From Oscillospiraceae bacterium (lineage in GTDB: Bacteria; Bacillota; Clostridia; Oscillospirales; Acutalibacteraceae): a DNA stretch of 12,476 bases. Every line of letters begins with the position of its first letter. Position 1 is the first letter of the stretch. The notes under the pieces are model-generated. The model had not been told where the DNA came from and did no database searches. It saw only the letters and a list, made by a program, of their open reading frames with translations. Below, one piece after another: positions 7,054 through 12,476 of the stretch. A program made the position numbers and the translations under genes. The DNA lies in contig CADBPL010000030.1 in the NCBI GenBank assembly GCA_902796535.1, positions 1 through 12,476 on the forward strand. Reading direction: 5' to 3'.

Positions 7054-7134
7054 ATTTCTTCCTTTCTTCAGGTTCGTAATGAAGTAACCACTGATATTTA
7101 TTTTATCCGCTCATTCACAAGAGCAGACCAATCC

Positions 7135-7164
7135 ATTGTAATTCATTTTAATATAATACACTAA
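7135..7164 (-). promoter_or_regulatory. Candidate promoter for rnj
   Basis: On the minus strand TTAGTG (7164-7159) is followed by 18 nt and TACAAT (7140-7135), in an AT-rich stretch just past the stop codon of the upstream gene. It would give an rnj leader of roughly 150 nt. A second weak option is TTGTGA with a 17-nt spacer and ATATCA further downstream. Neither is a strong match. No terminator is visible after the upstream gene, so read-through is also possible. Confidence 0.3.
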
Positions 7165-8258
7165 ATATTTGAATAAGTCAAGACGGCTTGTTCGAGTTCG
7201 TCGCACACGGCCTGCGCGGTCTCCGCGTCGCACGCCTGCACCTCCACACAGCAGCGTTTTCCGTCCTTCCGTCGGGTCAGCACCGCGCCGGCGGTTTTTC
7301 GCCGCAGGAACAGCAAGCCGTCCCCCTGCGCGATCGCTTCGTCACAGGGGATCCGATCCGCCAGCCGGTCCAGCGAGCCGCTGAAGGCAAGGATCGTTCG
7401 CCGCTGCGCGGGAAAGGTTCGGCTGCCGAACAGCGAAGAAAGCGACAGGCCGCTTTGCGACATATGGTGCAGCAGGCGGAACACCAGCAGCACGCCGTCG
7501 GTCTGCCACGGTTCGCTGCCGCCGTCGAAGCTGCACCGCAGCCCCGCGCCGCTGCTGCGCGCCGTCTGCGCCAGCGCAAAGGCGGAGGCAAACGGAACCT
7601 CAAGCGTTTTTTTGCCGCTCAATTCACACGAGCAGCACAGATTCAGCAGCATTTCATGCGGATAGACCCGCCCGAGCTCGTCCTGCGCCGCAGCCGTCAA
7701 ACCGGAACGGCTGAGGTAGAATTCCGGCAGTTTCCGCTCAACGGCGCCCAGTGTCAAGGCTGTTTGCTTTACAAAGCGCAGGAGCGAGCCGTTGGGAGAA
7801 GCAAAGGAAGCGGCGACGTTTTCAAGCGAACCGCCCAGCTCATACGCAAGCGCCGTATAGGCGTCGTTTTGCTTCAGCTCGGCAGCGACCCCCGTCTGCG
7901 CCGCAGGCGCGGGCACCGCCCAGGCAATTTGCCGTTCCTCTTCCTCCGTCAGGCGTCTGCCACCGGCGCCGTAAACGCTCATCCGGCACGCCGAATCATA
8001 ATACAGATACACGGCGCCGTCCGCCGCAAACTGCCGCGCCGCGCTCACCACCCGTGATTCAAAGCCGCTTTTCAGGCAAAGCACCGTGCCCCCGCCCTGC
8101 AAAAAGCCGTTTTGCAGTTGTGCGGCAAACGGCAGCGTCTGCGGCGCTTCATCCGTCATCAGCACCACGCGGCTGCCCAGCGCAGCCAGCAGCTTGCGTG
8201 CCAGAGCCGGCAATGCGGTCTCGCTGTTTTTTTCGTCCAGAACACAAATTGATTTCAT
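7161..8258 (-). CDS. Phosphohexomutase-like protein lacking the active-site motifs (predicted pseudoenzyme)
   Basis: 365 residues, shorter than the 450-500 usual for alpha-D-phosphohexomutases, yet the order of all four domains can be followed. Residues 78-111 (ADGAVYLYYD to YGAGGRRLTEEEERQI) align with the segment that normally holds the catalytic serine loop TASHNP, which is absent. Residues 194-210 (ELGRVYPHEMLLNLCCS) match the stretch after the metal loop, and the position of DGDADR reads SRSGLT (183-188). Residues 217-227 and 253-276 (TDGVLLVFRLLHHM, SGLSLSSLF) fit domain 3, and 313-362 fit domain 4 with the RPSGTEP phosphate loop replaced. The domain resembles the mutase-like C-terminus of some clostridial sugar-phosphate nucleotidyltransferases. 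I infer a non-catalytic protein, role unknown. The ATG at 8258 has GGGAG 8 nt upstream. It stands divergent from rnhA. The fold is inferred by eye from spacing and motifs. Confidence 0.6.
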   Translation of the reverse strand: MKSICVLDEKNSETALPALARKLLAALGSRVVLMTDEAPQTLPFAAQLQNGFLQGGGTVLCLKSGFESRVVSAARQFAADGAVYLYYDSACRMSVYGAGGRRLTEEEERQIAWAVPAPAAQTGVAAELKQNDAYTALAYELGGSLENVAASFASPNGSLLRFVKQTALTLGAVERKLPEFYLSRSGLTAAAQDELGRVYPHEMLLNLCCSCELSGKKTLEVPFASAFALAQTARSSGAGLRCSFDGGSEPWQTDGVLLVFRLLHHMSQSGLSLSSLFGSRTFPAQRRTILAFSGSLDRLADRIPCDEAIAQGDGLLFLRRKTAGAVLTRRKDGKRCCVEVQACDAETAQAVCDELEQAVLTYSNI

Positions 8259-8333
8259 GGTTATCGCTCCCGTTGATCAGAATATGTACCGCTCTAAGCA
8301 TTGGCTGAAGAGAGAAAAATTAAACAATTGAGG

Positions 8334-8362
8334 TTGATTGTCCGGACGGAAAATGGTAAACT
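8334..8362 (+). promoter_or_regulatory. sigma-A promoter of rnhA
   Basis: TTGATT (8334-8339), a 17-nt spacer and TAAACT (8357-8362), with TG one base before the -10 box. Transcription would begin near 8369, only about 19 nt before the chosen ATG, which rules out the upstream TTG at 8301 as start. The spacer contains the palindrome GTCCGGAC (8340-8347), and ACAAT/ATTGT (8324-8341) flank the -35 box; either could be a regulator site but both are short. Confidence 0.75.
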
Positions 8363-8387
8363 GAACAGAGGAAACGGAGGAATGAAC

Positions 8388-8840
8388 ATGGAAAAGATCA
8401 CACAGGTCGCCTTATTTGCCGACGGCGCCTGCTCCGGCAACCCCGGCCCCGGCGGCTGGGGCACGATCCTGCGCTGCGCGGGCAAGGAAAGAGAACTGAG
8501 CGGCGGCGAAAAGCAGACCACCAACAACCGCATGGAGCTCACCGCCGTGATCGAGGGGCTCAAGGCGCTGCGCTACCCCTGCCGGGTGACGGTGACGACC
8601 GACTCGCAATATGTGTACAACGGCGTGACCAAGGGCTGGGCGGAAAGCTGGCGGAAGAACAACTGGGTCAAAAAAGACAAAAGGCCGGCGCTGAATGCCG
8701 ACCTTTGGGAAGAATTGTTAACGCTGCTTGCCGTACACACGGTGGACTTTGTTTGGATCAAGGGGCACAATAACCACGCCGAAAACGAACGGTGCGACGC
8801 GCTGGCGGTCGCGCAATCCAGAAAATTCCTCACAGAATAA
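8388..8840 (+). CDS. rnhA: Ribonuclease HI
   Basis: 150 residues, the usual RNase HI length. It cuts the RNA strand of RNA-DNA hybrids (R-loops, primer remnants) in the cytoplasm, using two metal ions. The carboxylate set is intact: D12 ([14 protein letters not shown]), E50 (NNRMELTAV), D72 ([10 protein letters not shown]) and D137 (ENERCDALA), plus H127 in KGHNNH. The basic handle region [13 protein letters not shown] (88-100) is present. The ATG at 8388 lies 7 nt from GGAGG (8376-8380); another in-frame ATG at 8382 is only 1 nt from it. The 3' end overlaps spoIVA on the other strand by 11 bp. It is a single-gene unit divergent from the phosphohexomutase-like gene. Confidence 0.96.
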   Translation: MEKITQVALFADGACSGNPGPGGWGTILRCAGKERELSGGEKQTTNNRMELTAVIEGLKALRYPCRVTVTTDSQYVYNGVTKGWAESWRKNNWVKKDKRPALNADLWEELLTLLAVHTVDFVWIKGHNNHAENERCDALAVAQSRKFLTE

Positions 8841-10308
8841 TACAGATCAGCCCGCTGCAGCCCTCGTTGATGACCTTTTCGAGCGTTTGCTGCAGCTTCA
8901 TGCGCGCTTCCGTGGGCATGCGGCACAGCTTGTTGTGCAGACCTTCGTTGACCAGCTCGTTGAGCGATTTACCGAAAATGTTCGATTCCCAAATTTTCAG
9001 CGGGTCGCTTTCAAATTCCTGCAGCAGGTAGTTGACCAGCTCCTCGCTCTGCGATTCCGACCCGACGATCGGCGCGACCTCGGTGGTGATGTCGGCGCGC
9101 ATCATATGCACCGACGGCGCGGACGCGCGCAGGCGCACGCCGTATTTGCCGCCCTGCTTCATGATCTCGGGTTCCTCGAGCGTCAACTCCTCCAGCGACG
9201 GCATCACGATGCCGTAACCGGTTGCCTCCACTTCATCCAGCGCATTTTTGAGCCTCGCGTAGGCTCTTTTTGTTTTGTTCATTTCCAGCAGCTCGTTCAT
9301 CAGCGCCTGCTCGTCGGGAATCTGCGTTTCGGTCACCTCGCTGAGCACCTGATAGAACAGCTGCGGGGATGAAGTGAGCCTGACCCCGGCGCTGCCGTCC
9401 GACAGATCCATCTGCGTGATCTCTGCCGTTTCAACGTAATTGCAATCGCACATTTTGCGCGCAAACGCGGAAACGTCGCGCACCCGCCTGATCTGCTGCG
9501 CGGCAGCGGCCACCGTGTCGTCAATACTCTTGCGGATCTCGTGCGCCGCGTCAAGGCTCATCATCCAGCCCGGCAGCTCCACCCCGATCTCCTTGATCGG
9601 GAATTCAAACAGCACCTGACGCAGGATCTCCCTGATCTCACCCTCTGTCACGGTTTTGCAGTTGACCGCCAGCACCGGCACACCGTAAGCGTTCATCAGC
9701 TCTTTGGCCAGCGCCTGCGCCGCCTCGCCTGCGGGATTCGTGCTGTTGAGCAAAACCAGAAACGGCTTGCCCAACTGCTTGAGCTCCTCAATCACCCGCT
9801 TTTCCGCATCCGCGTAATCCGCGCGGTCGATCTCGCTGATGCTGCCGTCCGTTGTCACGACAAGGCCGATGGTGGAATGCTCGTTGATGACCTTCTGCGT
9901 GCCGATCTCGGCGGCCATGTTGAACGGGATCTCCTCATCGTACCACGGCGTTTTGACCATGCGCGGCTGCTCGTTTTCAATGTAGCCCAGCGCGCCCGGC
10001 ACGATGTAGCCGACGCAGTCGATCAGCCGCACCTTCATTTTTGCGCCGTCCTGCAGCGCGATCGGCACCGCCTCCTCCGGGATGAATTTCGGCTCCGTCG
10101 TCATGATCGTGCGCCCGGAAGCGGACTGCGGCATTTCGTCAAGCGCGCGCTCCCGCTTGAAATCGTGCTCGATGTTGGGGATCACCAGTTCATCCATGAA
10201 CCGCTTGATAAAGGTGGATTTGCCGGTGCGAACCGGGCCGACCACCCCAATATAAATATCACCCTGCGTGCGCTGCGCAATATCGGAATAAATACTTTTC
10301 TGATCCAT
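8830..10308 (-). CDS. spoIVA: Stage IV sporulation protein A, spore coat basement-layer ATPase
   Basis: 492 residues, the same length as the Bacillus subtilis protein. SpoIVA binds the forespore outer membrane and polymerises upon ATP hydrolysis into the platform on which the coat is built; it is made in the mother cell. The N-terminal GTPase-like ATPase domain carries a Walker A motif GPVRTGKST at 24-32 (K30) and a Walker B-like LIDCVGY near residue 115. The long middle region and the C-terminus ending [10 protein letters not shown] are typical. The ATG at 10308 has GGAGG 9 nt upstream. It follows sipL by 15 bp, so the two are co-transcribed. Its stop codon is inside the 3' end of rnhA, and no terminator is visible after it. 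Confidence 0.97.
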   Translation of the reverse strand: MDQKSIYSDIAQRTQGDIYIGVVGPVRTGKSTFIKRFMDELVIPNIEHDFKRERALDEMPQSASGRTIMTTEPKFIPEEAVPIALQDGAKMKVRLIDCVGYIVPGALGYIENEQPRMVKTPWYDEEIPFNMAAEIGTQKVINEHSTIGLVVTTDGSISEIDRADYADAEKRVIEELKQLGKPFLVLLNSTNPAGEAAQALAKELMNAYGVPVLAVNCKTVTEGEIREILRQVLFEFPIKEIGVELPGWMMSLDAAHEIRKSIDDTVAAAAQQIRRVRDVSAFARKMCDCNYVETAEITQMDLSDGSAGVRLTSSPQLFYQVLSEVTETQIPDEQALMNELLEMNKTKRAYARLKNALDEVEATGYGIVMPSLEELTLEEPEIMKQGGKYGVRLRASAPSVHMMRADITTEVAPIVGSESQSEELVNYLLQEFESDPLKIWESNIFGKSLNELVNEGLHNKLCRMPTEARMKLQQTLEKVINEGCSGLICIIL

Positions 10309-10323
10309 CTTCTTTTCCTCCGT

Positions 10324-11847
10324 TCAATTCCTCGGAATAATCAAAATACCGTCGCTTTCGATCCGCTCGCCGCTCAGGCGGTTGCGCTGTTTGACCGCTT
10401 CACATGAGGTGTGGTAGCGCTTGGCGATCTCCCAGATCTCTTCGCCGCCCGAACCGTAATAAACGGTGAGCGCGGCTTTTGCGGCGATGGGGTGCGCTTC
10501 ATCCGCCCGCAGTTCGCCGATCACGTCATGTTCCGTTTTTTCAAACAGCACCCCGACCAGATTCACCTGCACCCTGCCCTGCACGCCAGACCCGGACACA
10601 GACAGATCGCAGCCGTTCACACACAGCCACGGGTCGAAAACGAAACAGCCGTTTTTTGCTGTCAGCTCCTTTTGAAAGCGGTAATCGCAGCCGCGGTGCG
10701 CCAGCTGCGGTTTGCCCTCCCCGTCGCGGTAGAGCACGCACAGCGACAGCGTGCCGCACACGGCAAAAGCGGGCCCGGCTTCGTCAAACAGGCTTGTCAC
10801 GCCGTCACACCAGACGTCCAGCAGCTCAGCCGCGGGCGCATCCGAAAAGTCAAGGCTGCACGAAACGGCAAACGCCTCATCCAGCTTTTCGCACAGCGCG
10901 AGCGCCTTTGCCCGCGTTCGGCTGATCTCCAGCGATTCGCTCACGGAATAGGCGTCCGTTGCGGCGTTGACCGACAGCGGGTCGTAGGCGAAAACATCGG
11001 CGCGCAGCGTTAGCGCCAGCTCCGCCTGCCGCAGTTCACCGTTCGCATCGGCTTTGAACGGCGCGTCGATCGACGTGACCGAAAGCCGCACATCACAAAG
11101 GCTTTTATCGCTCACGCCCTCCACCTCGGCGATCTGGTTGAGCGGCAGAACGTGGTTCATCGTCGCGATCGTTCCGTCCTCGCCGCAGTAACCGATCGTC
11201 ACGCGGACGTCGCCGCGCAGCAAAACCTTGCCGTTGACCGCTTTGGTGTCTTTGACCGAAGGGACGGCCTGCGCGTGAATAACGCCCCTGACCGCCGGCT
11301 GATTCGACGGCACGGTGATCGGCTCGCTCATTTCAAACAGCTTGAAGGAGCAGCCGGTAAAGTCATAGGTCTGAAACCCGTCGCGTTTCAAAAACAGGCC
11401 GTCGGTCGGCGAATCGGTCAGCACCTCGGTTTTTTCTTTGCTGAAAACCGTGAACCACACCGTCACGCAGCCGTGAACGTCCACGCGCCGCGGGTTGACC
11501 GCGCGGCAGTTGACGTAATCGGTTTTGGCGCTGATGCGGCAGGCAGCGTCCTGCGGCAGGCCGCTCATTTCCACCGATTTGCTCAGCGGAACGGTCTGCT
11601 CAAAGCACACGACGTTGTCGTTTTCCCCCACGTAAACCAAACGCACCACCGCGTTGCCCTGCGCGCTGATGCGGCTGCCCGACGCGCCGCCGGACGTGAG
11701 ATACGGCTCGATGCTGCAATTCAGAATGCTTTTCACATCGCCGCAGTAATCCGGCAAAGTAATATCGCAGTCGACGGGCTGCTCGGCCTTCGCCTCGCGC
11801 AGCACGCAGCAGGAACCGAGCGTTTGCTTTTCCACCTGGATATCCAT
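10324..11847 (-). CDS. sipL: SipL-like spore coat morphogenetic protein (DUF3794 repeats and C-terminal LysM)
   Basis: 507 residues, close to the about 520 of Clostridioides difficile SipL. The body holds DUF3794 (SPOCS) domains: one about 30-145, starting LPDYCGDVKSILNCSIEPYL; one about 175-290, with VLLRGDVRVTIGYCGEDG; and a more diverged third about 300-445. The C-terminus (about 461-505; VYYGSGGEEIWEIAKRYHT ... ILIIPR) is a LysM domain. In C. difficile SipL is the functional counterpart of SpoVID and binds SpoIVA through its LysM domain, encasing the spore in coat. No signal peptide or membrane segment is present, as expected for a mother-cell cytosolic protein. The ATG at 11847 has GAGGGTG just upstream. 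Direct position before spoIVA supports the assignment; other DUF3794/LysM proteins exist, but this context favours SipL. Confidence 0.88.
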   Translation of the reverse strand: MDIQVEKQTLGSCCVLREAKAEQPVDCDITLPDYCGDVKSILNCSIEPYLTSGGASGSRISAQGNAVVRLVYVGENDNVVCFEQTVPLSKSVEMSGLPQDAACRISAKTDYVNCRAVNPRRVDVHGCVTVWFTVFSKEKTEVLTDSPTDGLFLKRDGFQTYDFTGCSFKLFEMSEPITVPSNQPAVRGVIHAQAVPSVKDTKAVNGKVLLRGDVRVTIGYCGEDGTIATMNHVLPLNQIAEVEGVSDKSLCDVRLSVTSIDAPFKADANGELRQAELALTLRADVFAYDPLSVNAATDAYSVSESLEISRTRAKALALCEKLDEAFAVSCSLDFSDAPAAELLDVWCDGVTSLFDEAGPAFAVCGTLSLCVLYRDGEGKPQLAHRGCDYRFQKELTAKNGCFVFDPWLCVNGCDLSVSGSGVQGRVQVNLVGVLFEKTEHDVIGELRADEAHPIAAKAALTVYYGSGGEEIWEIAKRYHTSCEAVKQRNRLSGERIESDGILIIPRN

Positions 11848-11882
11848 TCGTCACCCTCGCTTTTCAAAATAGATTCTGGTGC

Positions 11883-11911
11883 AGTATATTCCGCCGCCTG
11901 TCGGGATATGC
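11883..11911 (-). promoter_or_regulatory. Candidate sigma-E promoter of the sipL-spoIVA operon
   Basis: On the minus strand GCATATC (11911-11905) is followed by 14 nt and AATATACT (11890-11883). The mother-cell sigma-E consensus is about KMATATT, 14-15 nt, CATACAHT; the match is six of seven and six of eight. The predicted start leaves a leader of about 28 nt before the sipL ATG. Mother-cell sigma-E control is what spoIVA and sipL are known to have in other spore formers. No convincing sigma-A promoter is present for this operon. Confidence 0.5.
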
Positions 11912-11942
11912 TTGCGTCGGCAAAAAACCGGACAGGTTTTTT
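11897..11942. repeat. Inverted repeats between sipL and metA, terminator-like on the plus strand
   Basis: AAAAAACC (11922-11929) and GGTTTTTT (11935-11942) form a perfect 8-bp repeat with a 5-nt loop and T-runs on both strands. An alternative plus-strand fold pairs CCTGTC (11897-11902) with GACAGG (11931-11936), extended by GG/CC past a bulge, directly before T6. It could block transcription between the divergent genes in either direction. The stems are weak or bulged, so function is uncertain. Confidence 0.4.
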
Positions 11943-11957
11943 CTCAAGGAATCGGGC

Positions 11958-11986
11958 TTGAAAAGCAAAGAAAAATCTGTTATGAT
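11958..11986 (+). promoter_or_regulatory. sigma-A promoter of metA
   Basis: TTGAAA (11958-11963), a 17-nt spacer and TATGAT (11981-11986) with a TG one base upstream. Transcription would start near 11993, leaving a leader of about 25 nt with AAGGGGGG 6 nt before the ATG. Such a short leader cannot hold a SAM or T-box riboswitch, so control by methionine, if any, would have to be by a DNA-binding protein. Confidence 0.8.
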
Positions 11987-12017
11987 AAGCGATAGTGTTT
12001 CATAAGGGGGGATCCTC

Positions 12018-12476
12018 ATGCCGATTCGGATCGACAGCAGTCTGCCCGCCAGGGCAAGCCTTGAAAGTGAAAATATTTTTGTTATGACCAACGAGCGAGC
12101 CAGCACGCAGGATATTCGCCCGTTAAAAATTCTGATCCTCAACCTGATGCCGACCAAGATCACGACCGAAACGCAGCTGCTCCGTCTGCTGAGCAACACG
12201 CCCATTCAGGTTGAGATCGAGCTGCTGCAAACGGCTACGCACCGCTCCACCCACACCTCGGCGGAGCATATGCTTACATTTTACAAAACCTTTGACGACA
12301 TCAAAAACAATAAATATGACGGCATGGTGGTCACCGGCGCGCCGGTGGAAAAGCTGGAATTTGAACAGGTGGATTACTGGGACGAGCTTTGCCGGATCTT
12401 TGACTGGGCGGATCACAACGTCTATTCCACGTTCCACATCTGTTGGGGCGCGCAGGCTGGACTATACCACCGTTAC
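12018..12476 (+). CDS. metA: Homoserine O-acyltransferase MetA, N-terminal 153 residues (cut by window edge); probably acetyl-CoA dependent
   Basis: The frame is open to the right edge; the full family length is about 300. MetA activates homoserine by O-acylation, the first committed step of methionine synthesis. The N-terminus [23 protein letters not shown] (34-45), LLRLLSNTP (54-62) and the nucleophile C142 in [12 protein letters not shown] are diagnostic and align without gaps with Escherichia coli MetA. Residue 111 is Glu ([11 protein letters not shown]); E. coli has Gly there and uses succinyl-CoA, whereas Glu111 in Bacillus cereus MetA goes with acetyl-CoA. So homoserine O-acetyltransferase is the likely activity. 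The ATG at 12018 follows AAGGGGGG (12004-12011). The gene is divergent from sipL and has its own promoter. Confidence 0.95.
   Translation, partial: MPIRIDSSLPARASLESENIFVMTNERASTQDIRPLKILILNLMPTKITTETQLLRLLSNTPIQVEIELLQTATHRSTHTSAEHMLTFYKTFDDIKNNKYDGMVVTGAPVEKLEFEQVDYWDELCRIFDWADHNVYSTFHICWGAQAGLYHRY

Noticed and set aside
8301..8387. Upstream TTG start for rnhA at 8301
   Set aside because: The clear promoter at 8334-8362 is downstream of it, and the ATG at 8388 is well spaced from GGAGG and gives a normal-length RNase HI.
11987..12017. SAM or T-box riboswitch before metA
   Set aside because: The promoter leaves only about 25 nt of leader, far too short for either element, and none of their conserved boxes is present.
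1..12476. Mobile elements, CRISPR arrays, tRNA or rRNA genes, prophage or defence genes
   Set aside because: No transposase, integrase, phage or nuclease-defence motifs, no spaced direct repeats and no tRNA-like folds were seen; all long genes are core or sporulation functions with similar base composition.

Overview
This 12.5-kb window looks like a chromosomal segment of a spore-forming, GC-rich member of the Clostridia (an Oscillospirales-type gut or rumen Firmicute is the best guess). The reasons are spoIVA beside a SipL-type DUF3794/LysM protein, an RNase J/GdpP pair, a zinc-ribbon PASTA kinase-like protein of a type common in Clostridia, strong GGAGG ribosome-binding sites and sigma-A promoters with TGn-extended -10 boxes. 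I see no mobile elements, RNA genes or CRISPR arrays. The taxonomic placement is inference from gene content.

Layout, left to right. (a) 1-708, minus: 5' part of a Gfo/Idh/MocA-family oxidoreductase, with its own promoter at 740-768. (b) 780-844: a strong nested terminator that ends the next unit. (c) 896-7053, minus, transcribed right to left: RNase J (with a structured leader and a possible upstream ORF), then GdpP (c-di-AMP phosphodiesterase, TTG start, translationally coupled to rnj), then a membrane PASTA protein whose kinase domain has lost every catalytic residue and which has its own promoter at 2906-2934. (d) 7161-8258, minus: a compact, apparently inactive phosphohexomutase-like protein. 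(e) 8388-8840, plus: RNase HI with a clear promoter, overlapping tail-to-tail by 11 bp with (f) the sipL-spoIVA spore-coat operon (11847 to 8830, minus), preceded by a plausible sigma-E promoter. (g) 12018 to the window end, plus: metA, cut by the window edge and carrying the Glu111 signature of an acetyl-CoA-using enzyme.

How the genes fit together. RNase J (RNA decay and processing), GdpP (c-di-AMP turnover) and a PASTA-domain wall sensor are all core envelope and stress functions in Firmicutes, and here they lie in one head-to-tail block. SipL and SpoIVA are physical partners in building the spore coat basement layer, so their operon makes functional sense. RNase HI and MetA are stand-alone housekeeping genes with their own promoters.

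The most notable observations are two predicted pseudoenzymes (the PASTA pseudokinase and the phosphohexomutase-like protein), the RNase J leader (a Shine-Dalgarno serving an overlapping upstream ORF, and two abutting hairpins covering the start region), and the adjacency of sipL and spoIVA. I did not find convincing evidence for a wholly new multi-gene system.
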